NCBI GenBank assembly: GCA_000697335.1
Contig: JNEM01008801.1
Location: forward strand, 1-22,340
Reading direction: 5' to 3'
DNA: 22,340 nt
Source of the DNA: Conidiobolus incongruus B7586
Lineage: Eukaryota > Entomophthoromycota > Entomophthoromycetes > Entomophthorales > Conidiobolaceae
The notes beneath the pieces are model-generated. The model did no database searches. It was not told the DNA's origin and saw only the letters and a list, made by a program, of their open reading frames with translations. The position numbers were made by a program, and so were the translations under genes. This document shows positions 8,970-18,715 of this stretch, piece after piece (within the stretch, counting starts at the first letter, position 1; every line of letters starts with the position of its first letter).

Positions 8970-10850
8970 ATGCAGAGTAACCAATTCAACCTCATCCTGA
9001 TTATTATCTACATATGTATGATTCTAATTCTGAGTCTCATCTATTTCCTACAAAGAGAGTCTCCAAAAATTAAATTTAGGTCAATATTACTTACACTAAT
9101 GAGTATCAATTTCCAATTTGTTTTAAATATTATTATATTGTTAATTTATTTGTTCGACAAAGATTTGAATGTGAGTTGTAATTGGTATTACTGGTTGGGT
9201 CATCTCATTATACCGAATTTGGCACTTTTACAGTTTTTTAAATTGATCCGACTAATGTATCTATTCTGGCTGAGTCACATTAAATTGAAAGCTGCTAGGA
9301 AACATATTGGGGACAATCAGGAGGATGAAGTATGGTGGAAAAGGGAGAAATTTACGAGGAATTGGATTCGTATTAAACCTTGGTTTCAGAGTCCGTTGCT
9401 CTTCACGCAATTGATCATTCAGATTGGGTTCAATTCGGTCGTCATTGTGATTATACAGCTAATGATTACTAAATTTAAATGGAGTGTAGGATCAATTGTG
9501 AAGAGTAACCATTCTTTGAAAGTGTGTTCCACGCCGCTACAAATCTATATTACTGTGGGTGAGTTGGCATTCTTTTGTATACTAAGTTGGTCCAGTTTGG
9601 TTGCATTGCTATTAATGGGAATTAAGGAAACTTACGGTATTTTGATAGAGTTGGTCGCTTCTTTAATAATTTTGCCAATACATCTCACATTATCCATCAT
9701 CCTCATGAATCCTGGTATTTTCCAATTGAGTGACGAATATGTTATAAATGTAGTGTATTTGAACTGGTTCTTGAGTTTCTTTATGATGTTGATTTATTTG
9801 GTGCCTTTCATTCAGCCTAATTTGAATATTTACAAGAGCTTAGATCGTTATGATCAACATTATCAGAATCAGCCATATTCTAAAACGGATCATGGCGAGA
9901 ATAAATCGAGTGAAGGTGTGAACAAGCCTAAACTTGAAACCATTCTCAAAGATCCTGTGATGTTCTTGGACTTTAAACGATTTGCAGCTAATCACTTCTG
10001 CGTCGAAAATGTGCTGTTCTTCGAAAGGTATGTCAAACTCATACAAATTTGTACAAATGGAGATGGCAGTTGGAATCAAAGTCGTAGTTCCATGGGGTTC
10101 GAAATTGGCCGAAGTGCGAGTAAGTTGAGTTCGATTGGTGGTGCTACGGTAATTGGTTCATCGTTTCCGAATCTTCAGATGAATATGGTACGTGAATTGT
10201 CGCCCATCCATTCACCCAAGCCGACGGAATTATCCCCAAGGCCCAGTTCGATATCCTGCGATTTCATTGAAGCTGATCTCAATCCCATTGAAGTAGACGA
10301 CGTAGCAATAGATGACGGCGCCAGGCCCAAGCCCTTTAGTCATCTCAATCTCAACATTTACGACGACACCGAAGACAAGATCATCGTCCTATCACCTGAC
10401 GGTAGAACACATCCCATCGCTCCATTCACTGGTGAATCCAAGGATGAAGACCGCGACAGCGATATTTTACCCCAATTCCCCGAACTCAAATACCACGAAG
10501 GTGACTCTTCGGATTGTGCGAGCTTAGCGACATGCCAAAAACTCGAACTCAAATCCAACCATCCATTCATCAAAGAGATCCAAACGATGTACCAAGACTT
10601 CATTCATCCCTCGTCCCCTCTCCAACTCAATATCACGGCTGCTACACGCAGGCGCATCCAAAGGGAAATCGCAAAACTCGAAAAGAAATTGGATCGAGCT
10701 AAAAATAGACCGATTGATATGTCATTCCTCGAGGGTTGGAACGAAATTTATGAGGAAGTCTACAATACGTTATTATTGGATACTTTTCCACGTTATCTCA
10801 AGTTTTTGGAGAGTGTTACTAAGCATTATAGGATGAATCAAAGAACTTGA
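8970..10850 (+). CDS. Seven-transmembrane protein with a C-terminal split RGS domain
   Basis: A single-exon gene of 626 residues. RGS domains speed GTP hydrolysis by G-alpha subunits and so switch off receptor signalling; fungi carry forms fused to a receptor-like membrane region. What is seen: seven hydrophobic segments at roughly residues 7-27, 38-62, 75-101, 142-167, 190-216, 222-245 and 258-281; then the first half of an RGS box at 322-360 (ILKDPVMFLDFKRFA, ENVLFFERYVKL); a polar Ser/Pro/Asp-rich insert from about 361 to 528; and the second RGS half from about 530 to 612 (IKEIQTMYQDFI, WNEIYEEVYNTLLLDTFPRY). A charged helix (IQREIAKLEKKLDRAKNR) lies inside the second half. An uncleaved first helix should place the N terminus outside and the RGS domain in the cytosol; that is inference. 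Ligand, if any, is unknown. G or C is commoner in the insert (10200-10640) than elsewhere in the gene. Confidence 0.85.
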   Translation: MQSNQFNLILIIIYICMILILSLIYFLQRESPKIKFRSILLTLMSINFQFVLNIIILLIYLFDKDLNVSCNWYYWLGHLIIPNLALLQFFKLIRLMYLFWLSHIKLKAARKHIGDNQEDEVWWKREKFTRNWIRIKPWFQSPLLFTQLIIQIGFNSVVIVIIQLMITKFKWSVGSIVKSNHSLKVCSTPLQIYITVGELAFFCILSWSSLVALLLMGIKETYGILIELVASLIILPIHLTLSIILMNPGIFQLSDEYVINVVYLNWFLSFFMMLIYLVPFIQPNLNIYKSLDRYDQHYQNQPYSKTDHGENKSSEGVNKPKLETILKDPVMFLDFKRFAANHFCVENVLFFERYVKLIQICTNGDGSWNQSRSSMGFEIGRSASKLSSIGGATVIGSSFPNLQMNMVRELSPIHSPKPTELSPRPSSISCDFIEADLNPIEVDDVAIDDGARPKPFSHLNLNIYDDTEDKIIVLSPDGRTHPIAPFTGESKDEDRDSDILPQFPELKYHEGDSSDCASLATCQKLELKSNHPFIKEIQTMYQDFIHPSSPLQLNITAATRRRIQREIAKLEKKLDRAKNRPIDMSFLEGWNEIYEEVYNTLLLDTFPRYLKFLESVTKHYRMNQRT

Positions 10851-11814
10851 ATAAATTATTATTGTAAACTTTATTAATATTCAAAACTTAAATTCTATTT
10901 CAAAAAATACATTAAAAATATATTAATTAGATTTAATTATTCTTGTTTACAAAATTTTATTAATTTAAAATTAATTAATTATCATTTTAAAATTATTTTT
11001 AATAAAATAAATTAAAATTACTATCTTTCATTAAAAATTATCAAAATAATAATGATTGAAATTATAATACAATATTTAAAGCATATAATATTTTTAAAGT
11101 TAACACTTTTACAAATTTATTAATTGTTTTTTATAATTATATATTTTTTATAAAATTTGGATATGTATATTAAATTAAAAAAATACTAGAATGATTAGAT
11201 TATTTGATTATTTGATTTTATTAATCTATTTATTAGTAAATTTACAATAGCCATATAATAATACTATTCAAATTTTTTACTACTCAAAAATTGTTTTAAT
11301 TTTTATAGATTTTTAATTATATAAGCAAAATTATAAGTTAATAAAAATTTAATAATTATTTGATTTTGTATTAGTATATCATAATTGAAAATAAGATAAT
11401 TTTATTCAAACTCCTTTTTGTAATTTAATTTATTTAATAATACATTAAAAAGCTCATATAAACTCAAAGAAAAATTATTTTTTTCTAAAATTTTGAAAGA
11501 AAAAATATTCAAAAAGCTCTAATATTAACCAATAAATTAATGATCATTTTTAATACTCTATTAAATAACTAATATAATTTGATATATGAAACAATTTGTT
11601 ATAATCAGTTAAGGGAAAAAATTAGATGAAATAAAAAAATTCTTTAGTTAATCATTTTATTAAAAGAAACTATAACTTGTTCAAATTGAAAATGCTTTAT
11701 TTAGGGAATTGAATTATTTGTCCCATAATTAAAGATTTGATTAAAAAATTAAATAAATTTGATTAATTTGGTGACCATTACCTAAAAATTCAAAATCATT
11801 AATATTACCCATCA
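10851..11814. other. AT-rich spacer between the RGS and CHERP-like genes
   Basis: Strongly AT-rich with no open frame of note. It must contain the RGS gene 3' end and the promoter of the downstream gene. Nothing distinct is seen. Confidence 0.5.
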
Positions 11815-12773
11815 ATGAAAGAGATAATACCTCACGAATTAAGTAAATCAAAAAAATTATTAAATTTTAATTAAACCAATACTAATTCAGTTATGTAGAA
11901 CAATTACCCAACGGGGATAATATCCCTAACACCTTAATGCAAATGGGTTTATCTGGAGACAGTTTCAACTATTTCTTCCAAGGTCTCAACTCGCTATGTC
12001 AACGTGGTGGTAATCAAGATCTAGAAGTAATTATTACATAATATTTTTAAATCAAATTTATTAATTAAATTATAATTTAGTATATGAAAAATCTGATATT
12101 ATATCACTTCAAAAATCATAAACAGATGACTACCATTATATTAATTTTGGTGACAATATGCAGCCAACTGGAAATATTTGGTTACAAGATTCATATCTTT
12201 TACTTAGTGAGTGATTTGTTGTTCCTTAGAACAGATTTTATTAAGGATGCTATATGGCATCAAGTACCCAGTTTAATTAAACAAATCCTTCAGAATAACA
12301 AGGACAGTGAGCCGGAAGGGGGTAGAATTATATTAAATGTGTTGAACACTTGGTATCAACACAAAATTGTGCCTCTCGAAGATTTGTTGAGTTTGAAAAG
12401 ATCGTTGTGTCATCCTGTGATTGATCCTGTATTCGTAGAATGGCATATTGAACCTTACGAAAATATGTCCAAGTTACCAGCTTCCATGATGCTTATGGTT
12501 GACTCTGACAGACCTTATAAGCCATTGCCGGAGAAGATTAGGAAGACGGCGGATTTGCCACCGAGTCAAGAACTTTTGAAACATATGGATCAGTTTTTGA
12601 AAGAGGTTAATGATGATAGGGATCAGCTTTGGGATATGGATGTGTTGAACTCATTTTTTAAAACTTCAAAATTTCATCAATCGAAATCGAGTGGTAGTAG
12701 AGATCGTAGGGATAGGAGATCGATGTCCATTGACGATGAGGAAGAGAGATTCGTACCACGATTTAATGTTTAA
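11815..12773 (+). CDS. CID-domain protein of the CHERP type (pre-mRNA processing)
   Basis: A three-exon gene: 11815-11842, 11899-12026 and 12081-12773, giving 282 residues. CID domains bind the RNA polymerase II C-terminal tail; animal CHERP is a U2 snRNP-linked splicing factor. What is seen: an all-helical CID at about residues 30-160, with the diagnostic IFYLVSDLLF at 91-100; then a segment like the one after the CHERP CID (PYENMSKLPASMMLMV, YKPLPEKIR, DLPPSQELLKHMDQFL, LNSFF); and a basic Arg/Ser/Asp tail from about 253 with RDRRDRRSMS. The SURP domain that precedes the CID in animal CHERP is absent. The introns are 56 and 54 bases, phase 1 and 0, with donors GTAAAT and GTAATT; TACTAAT lies at 11880-11886, 13 bases before the acceptor. 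The start is the first ATG after an in-frame stop. Exon 1 is short (28 bases) and is the least certain part. Confidence 0.72.
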
Positions 12774-13296
12774 AAACTAACCAATTTTATAATTTAATTT
12801 TAATTCATTATTTCAATCTAATTCATTTTAAAATTATAGAATGAATCTATACCAATATTTCCAATTTTTGTTTAAATATATTGATTTTTATTATTAAACT
12901 AGATTTATCCAAAAATTCTAATTTTTTTTCATATAACTCTCAATAATCTTATCAAATAATAATATTTTTACTAATAATTTTATCATTTTTGAATTTTTAT
13001 TTTAAGTATAAAATTATTTAAAAATTTTAAAAATTGAAAGTTAAAAAAAATATAAAAATATAATTTTAATTAAAAATATTTAATATATATATATATATGT
13101 TTCAAATAATAAGTAATCAATCTGTTTAAACCTAATAAAACTAGAACTGAAACATCTAAGCATTCAAAATTGATTAAAACTAAATTGAAAAAATTAAAAT
13201 TATTTTAATTCAAGCATTAATTTTCAAACAATATAAATTGGTATGTGATGTGATATTTATTGGATTGAAGGATTACTTATGCTAATTCTAAGTAAT
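12774..13296. other. AT-rich spacer before tRNA-Phe copy 2
   Basis: Low-complexity sequence with an (AT)n run at 13083-13098. No gene is seen. Confidence 0.5.
13083..13098. repeat. (AT)n microsatellite
   Basis: Eight uninterrupted AT units. Confidence 0.8.
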
Positions 13297-13303
13297 GCTG
13301 CTT

Positions 13304-13346
<43 letters not shown>

Positions 13347-13369
13347 GTGTTCAATCCACGGTGGCGGCA
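13297..13369 (+). tRNA. tRNA-Phe (anticodon GAA), copy 2
   Basis: A 73-base cloverleaf identical over its whole length to the minus-strand copy at 6951-7023, including the T7-T66 mismatch. The flanking sequences of the two copies are unrelated, so the shared unit is just the tRNA gene. TTTT at 13380-13383 is the likely Pol III terminator. Confidence 0.94.
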
Positions 13370-15427
13370 TATCAAATTATTTTCTATTTTGGTGGACATA
13401 TTTTTATACTCTTCATATTTAACTCATTCAAATTAACATTATAAATATTACCTCAAATTTATTAATATAATTATAATTCAAATGATATACTTTATTAAAC
13501 ATTTTTCCAACATATATCCAACCAGTGTTAATTATAAATAAACTTGTTATTAAGATAATATAATTATTCATTTTAAAAGGTTATTAAAATTTTCAAGAAA
13601 TGCTAATTCAAACTAGAATAATTCAACTAATATCTAATATACTATATTTACTCTTTGCCACATTGGATATATTTATAAGTATAAAATATGTAATAATTCA
13701 ATATCATTAATAGTTTGAGTTTTTGTTCTTATTTATTATATATTTTTCTTTGTAGATTTTTTGATATTAAGATTTGTTCATTATTAATTAATACCAATAT
13801 TAATTAACAATTATTAAAGATTTTTACAAATTTAAAAATATGAAAAATAAAATAATATTTAATTAATATTAATTTTCAAAAAATTTCAATTACTATATTA
13901 TTTATTTAATAGGAATTCATTAAATTATTTTTATTAGGAATTATAAGAATGTTAAATGTAAAAAAAGTATTCTTTTTATTAATAAAAAATATTTAATCTG
14001 TCAAATTACAAAAAGGAAATAATTCAATTTTTATAGTCCACAATTTTCAATAGAAATTCAGAAAACCTGAATTTGTGAAAATTAGAGTAAAAAAGAATAT
14101 TAGTCAAAAAACATATTGAAGATGAAATAATAAATTGATTAATATGTACTTGACATATTTACTCCAATTTATTCAAACTATCTATCAAAAGCAAATAAAA
14201 TTTATATTTTATTGACCAAATGAGTGAAGATTTTTACTTAATGTTTATTCAACTCTAATTTTCAACTAGTATAATATGCAAATAGTTATATTAAGCTTTA
14301 ATTTTTACCAATTTTTGAGTGTTTAAAAATATTATTAAGGTTCTGGAGATATAAATTCTGAATGTTGCTAATATTTAAAATTCATAATATAAATAATAAA
14401 ATACTACATATAATATAATAATAAATTTCATCATTGGTAATAAATGGTATAAGTAATTTGTAATATTGTTAAATATAACTTTGAACATAAAATTTTCAAC
14501 TCAATCCTTTTTTCAATATTAGTTATATTTTAGATAGCTTTTCTCTCTATATACGTTGATATTTACATAAATGAAAATATAGTCAATATTTTTATTGATA
14601 AACCTTATAATTTGAAACTGAATAATAAAATTTGATAAATAATAGCTTATATACTTTGAAATATTTGATAAAGTGAATTTTAAGCATCAAGATACGCCAA
14701 ATTTTATTCAGTCTATTAATTAATGCTAATATATTATAATCCTGTAACTTGATAAAATTATCATATTACAGATGTGGCAAAAATTATAATTTAGATAAAA
14801 ATATTTATCCTGGTTAAATATTATTAATAATTACCAATTAATAAAAAGAATATTAATAAATTAATAAAAACAAATATAAAATTATATTATATTAAATAAA
14901 TTGAATTTATTAATCTTCTCAAAATTATATTAAAATATTGATTAATAATAAATATAAGGGATAAATATATTGAATAAAGTATTAAAACTTGATAATAAAT
15001 AAATAGCATAAAAATGCTAGTAAATGAGGAATTTAGAGGAATTCAATATTAATTACTTTTTCATGCATGGTTACGGTTAAAATGAATTCTCTTATTAACA
15101 TTTAATAGTATGAATCATTTTTTTTATTTAACTAAATTTGACTAATTTTGACCGAGTCAAATAAATAAAAAAATTTTTTTATTCATTTTTAATAATAAAT
15201 AAAAAGTGATGTCAATTTATTTAATTATATTACTCAATTTTGCATAATTTTAAATTATAAAGAAAAATAAACAAAAGAAATATATGGATAATAAAAAAAA
15301 TTTTTTTATGTTGAGATTTCATAAAAATATTTAATTAATTTATTCGTAAATTGAATAAAGTACAATCAATGACCCTATATTAAATAAAAATGACATGTAA
15401 AAATAAAAAAAGTGAGAGAATTGTTGG
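13370..15427. other. Two-kilobase AT-rich spacer
   Basis: No open frame with protein-like content and no RNA gene is seen. Near the homeobox gene it holds small dyads: TAGCAT-AAAA-ATGCTA at 15004-15019, ATTTGACT...AGTCAAAT at 15136-15162, and two A-run/T-run palindromes at 15164-15183 and 15292-15308. These lie downstream of the homeobox stop and could be involved in 3' end formation, though AT-rich DNA produces such patterns easily. Confidence 0.5.
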
Positions 15428-16366
15428 TTAATGGTATTGAGTCCCATGTTGGTAGTACTGTGAATTATTGTGTGTTTCATTTGTCCCAGCTTCACTGACT
15501 CCGGCGTGTGTGGCTTCACCAAGTTGGTTACCTTGGTGTTCCATAATACTCGGAAGCGGAGGATGAGCATTCGAGTAGTCTATAGGTACTGAAATCGGGA
15601 ATGTGGGTAATAGGTTGGCAGGGCAAGAGTTACGGCGAGTCTCTGGGGAAATGTAACCATATGCACGATTCTCAGATGAAATATAACCGTATGTTGCAGG
15701 GAAGTTCTCGGCAATCGGACTAGGTTGAATTTGGCTTCTGCGCATCGAGTCACCTCTATAACCACTTAGTGTATATATATTGTTTGAGGGTGTAGGTGAG
15801 GGAGATGGCTGAGGATGGTATGAAGCACCAGTGGCACTTGGCATAGCTGCTGATGCAGGGTAAGCTCCAGGCTGGCCCATGAAGTGTGGAGAGTAAAGAT
15901 TACTAGGGACTGGATGGTAATTAGTGGTAACCAGCTGAAGAGGCTCGGGTGGATGGCGTGCTTTTGTTATTTTTGATGGAAAAGCGGTATCAATGGGCTG
16001 TGCGCCACCCTGGGGTTGTTGGTATCCAGCAGCAGTTTTGCCCTCCTTTGCCTCTTTATTCTTTTGCTTTGCACGACGGTTCTGAAACCAGATTTGTACT
16101 GTTCTAGGTGACATATCTAACTTTTGAGCTAGGAGGCGTCTGATTTGAACAGTAGGCTTGGGATCATGAAGGAACGACTCTTCAAGCACTTGAAACTGGG
16201 CTCTTGTCGTTCTTTTTCTAGTCTTAATATCAAATGGGTCATAGAACGATGTTTTAAAAGCCGACAAAGCAGGATCTTGATTTGGATCAGGGTGCACTGT
16301 TGGAGGGTTCTGCATGTTGTGGAGAGATTGATGTTGGTCGATTTTAGTACTAGGATGAGGATTCAT
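15428..16366 (-). CDS. Homeobox transcription factor
   Basis: A single-exon gene of 312 residues on the minus strand. The homeodomain spans about residues 49-108: basic N-terminal arm TRKRTTRAQF, helices 1-2 (VLEESFLHDPKP..RRLLAQKL), and recognition helix VQIWFQNRRAKQK at 90-102, with the invariant Trp93, Phe94, Asn96 and Arg98. It resembles the fungal Pho2/Yox1/Phx1-like class of typical 60-residue homeodomains, not the TALE mating-type class, since there is no three-residue insertion between helices 1 and 2. The rest is low-complexity, rich in Pro, Ser, Tyr and Gln, as in transactivation regions. Residues 226-240 contain a repeat, YGYIS, spaced by ten residues (SSENRA between the copies), followed by RRNS, a possible PKA-type site. 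The protein should be nuclear; target genes cannot be deduced. The start is the first ATG ahead of the domain. Confidence 0.92.
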   Translation of the reverse strand: MNPHPSTKIDQHQSLHNMQNPPTVHPDPNQDPALSAFKTSFYDPFDIKTRKRTTRAQFQVLEESFLHDPKPTVQIRRLLAQKLDMSPRTVQIWFQNRRAKQKNKEAKEGKTAAGYQQPQGGAQPIDTAFPSKITKARHPPEPLQLVTTNYHPVPSNLYSPHFMGQPGAYPASAAMPSATGASYHPQPSPSPTPSNNIYTLSGYRGDSMRRSQIQPSPIAENFPATYGYISSENRAYGYISPETRRNSCPANLLPTFPISVPIDYSNAHPPLPSIMEHQGNQLGEATHAGVSEAGTNETHNNSQYYQHGTQYH

Positions 16367-17509
16367 AATTATGATATTTGGATTGAGCTTGCAAAAGCAG
16401 ATAATTTAAAATTGATTAATTAATGAATTAAAAGATATAATTTACAATTGGAAATGGGTTTCAAAATTTTACAAGGTCCAAAAAGTTACCCAAAGAATAG
16501 ATATTAAGATGTGGATTGATATATAAATAATTTGTTAGTGTTGAAAATAAAAAGGATTAAACGAACCAGATTAATTAAAAGTGTAAATCAAAGCTTGGTG
16601 GTTTATACGATTAAGCCTCGGGAGAATAAAAGTAGGGAAAAGTGAGTATAGTATCACAAACGATCCCAAAATAACAAAAAATATACAAAAAACCACTTCA
16701 AAGAATAACAAGATAATGAAGATGAATAGCAAATGTAAACTAAAAAATAATTTATCGAAATTTGAGACAGTTCCGCTAAATTTATAGAAAAGACAGTCAA
16801 ATTAAATTGGAATCAGTCCAAGTTATTGAACTCCTGGCTTTAAAGTGACTAAAGAGGTTTCAGATAGTTATGAAATATCAAATATCTAACCCTTGCTGAG
16901 ATGTCCAGTCTATTTAAATCAATTTAGCCTCTCAAACAAACCGGTTATAAAATTTAACTCATATCTGATTGGGTAATTTCAACCTTCACAACCTGTATAA
17001 TCTCTACTATTTGGTAAAAAAATAAACTCCCCCAATCCATCCAACTCTCAGCTTCACGTTGTTCAATAAAAATGCTAGCATTCTCCCCTCCTGATGATAT
17101 CTTACGTTGGTTCTAAAATATTTAGGAAACTTGCTAGTTTTTGAATTGGTGAAATTGTGACACAAGTCACAAAACTAGGAGACGACTCCAGTTCAATTCT
17201 ATAAATAATAAAGTTTTAAGAAAATTGAAATCAGATGATATTTGAAAATTAAAAATTAAAATTTATATATATATATTAAATAATAACAGTTTTTTTAAAT
17301 ATTAATTATATATTTTAACAAAAGAGGAAGAAATATTCTATAAATTAAACAAAGATTTATTAATAATTTTAATTTATTTAACTTTGCCACGATAATTTAT
17401 TAATATTAATATTTGATTTAAGTCATTTATTTCAATTATTTTAAATGTTTAATAAAATAAATGATTAGTATACTTTAATTATCAAAATATATATATATTC
17501 AATTTAGCG
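16367..17509. other. Upstream region of the homeobox gene
   Basis: About 1.1 kb that is less AT-biased than the other spacers, particularly from 16560 to 17200. It has ATTGG boxes (reverse CCAAT; one at about 16971) and a dyad at 17155-17172. This is best read as a long regulatory region or leader of the homeobox gene. No open frame that looks like protein is seen on either strand. Confidence 0.45.
17134..17178. repeat. Clustered dyads upstream of the homeobox gene
   Basis: TTGTGACACAAGTCACAA at 17155-17172 has perfect 7-base arms around ACAA, presenting two inverted TGAC half-sites. It overlaps a second inverted pair, CTAGTTTT at 17134-17141 and AAAACTAG at 17171-17178. It lies about 790 bases upstream of the homeobox start codon. 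A regulatory site is possible but unproven. Confidence 0.4.
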
Positions 17510-18000
17510 TGAGTATCCCTAGTTCGTCAACAGGATCATAACTTTTTTAAAAATGGCTTCATTGAACTCCAAAAAGGAACCTTTACTTATAATAGACAAG
17601 TTAGGAAGAATGGTTGTAAAAGGAAATGAGCGGAATTGAGTTGAGTGAATGCAATAGTGAGGAGCTTGCTTAATTACTCAAAAATTGTCTAATTCTCTAA
17701 ATTTGGAGAGCTTCCGATGGCATCAGTCAATTTAACCCAGAAGTGATTGGCTTTTGGAGCCGAATTATCCCAGCTCGCGAATAGGAGAATTGTAGCGGTT
17801 GCGCCAGTTATCCCCTGTATATTACATGAGAAAATGAATTTTGATCATTCTATGCCCACTTGACTTCGTGCTCCCCACACATTGAGATTTTCAACCTATC
17901 ACCGACAGTTTAATGCTCTCCTCTTGACCCATCTCGTATTTCAATATCCAAAAGGCTCTGAGTTCTTCGCCATTATTGCTTGAAAACGAATGAATAACTT
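17510..18000. other. Island of higher GC with no intact gene
   Basis: The base composition rises sharply compared with both flanks. Only short open stretches occur, in different frames on the plus strand, and none has a recognisable domain. The best single open stretch starts at about 17552 and ends within 30 codons. Options are a decayed coding region, a structured non-coding RNA, or a solo LTR with its surroundings. Confidence 0.45.
17646..17881. mobile_element. Possible solo LTR (236 bp), weak candidate
   Basis: The segment begins TGAATGC and ends CCCCACACA, giving TG...CA termini, and is flanked by TTGAG at 17641-17645 and 17882-17886. Family and orientation cannot be told. TTGAG also occurs a second time at 17636-17640, which weakens the case. 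The surrounding sequence has a similarly raised GC content, so composition does not mark the borders as it does for the LTR at 5583-6143. Confidence 0.28.
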
Positions 18001-18412
18001 TTGAAGAAATGGAAAATTGTGCTCAAAATCAATTGAGATATTTAATCATTTGTCATAAATTTCTTTAATCGAACTTTCTATAGTTCCTAATATAAAATTT
18101 TCACATTGACATTATTATATCAATCAATTGGCATTTTTGATCTATAAAATAATATTCGTTCAATACCTTTAATGTATCTTGCAATCCTCGTTAATATGGT
18201 ATTTGATTTAAATTTCATTAGTTATAAATAGAAAAAAAAACTTTCAAAATTTTTATTTTTATATTATGAATATTTGATAATGCTAATATAAAGTGAATTT
18301 TGAAGTAAATTTTCAATTGATAAAATAAATTTGTGTCACCTATTCAAGATTGACCGAAGTAATACGCAGTAGTTGGTATTTTTTTCTTATTTTTAACCAA
18401 TAATATTTCAAT

Positions 18413-18474
18413 TAATACATCAATATAGTCAATATGACAATATTGGGTTATATTGACTAAAGTTTAATGTATTA
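18413..18474. repeat. Two-tier inverted repeat (hairpin potential)
   Basis: Inner arms TAGTCAATAT (18426-18435) and ATATTGACTA (18450-18459) are a perfect 10-base inverted pair around a 14-base loop. Outer arms TAATACAT (18413-18420) and ATGTATTA (18467-18474) are a perfect 8-base inverted pair. The spacers between inner and outer arms are 5 and 7 bases. It could be a cruciform, a transcript hairpin, or the remains of a small inverted-repeat element. Confidence 0.6.
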
Positions 18475-18512
18475 GTCATATAAGTGCATAGATCTTAACA
18501 TTGATTTCGATA

Positions 18513-18715
18513 ATGATAATAGTGTGATGGGATGTGGTGCTTGCACAGCTCCACAAGCATTGGTAACAGTTTGCAAGTCACGATTCTAGGGTTTACATTG
18601 TTGATGACAACGCGCGGCTCCTCTGATTTATTTTCTGGAACCGGTTCCGAGTCACGCTGACCAACGATGTTGAGTTTGGGTCGGAGAACTTACAAGAGTA
18701 TTCAACTAGCATAAA
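18513..18715. other. Second GC-richer island, possible structured RNA or relic
   Basis: Contains TGCTTG (18538-18543) inverted at CAAGCA (18554-18559), the perfect palindrome GGAACCGGTTCC at 18637-18648, and CATTGTTG (18596-18603) pairing along its whole length with CAACGATG (18662-18669). Inside the last pair are TGATGA (18602-18607) and CTGA at 18623-18626 and 18657-18660, which look like C, D' and D boxes of a snoRNA. The box C overlaps the putative stem, which is not canonical. No open frame of length is present. Confidence 0.3.

Noticed and set aside
9840-10702. Several 60-80 codon frames on both strands within the RGS gene
   Set aside because: They are shadows of the long frame; none has recognisable content.
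15340-16423. Other frames overlapping the homeobox gene on both strands
   Set aside because: They overlap the clear homeodomain frame and have no domain; composition alone explains them.
17741-17830. Similarity of GGGATAACTGGC (minus strand) to a conserved large-subunit rRNA motif
   Set aside because: The match stops after about a dozen bases and the neighbouring sequence does not resemble rRNA, so it is chance.
18590-18625. A short VDDN-containing open stretch, considered as a response-regulator fragment
   Set aside because: Only a few residues match, with no surrounding receiver-domain features.
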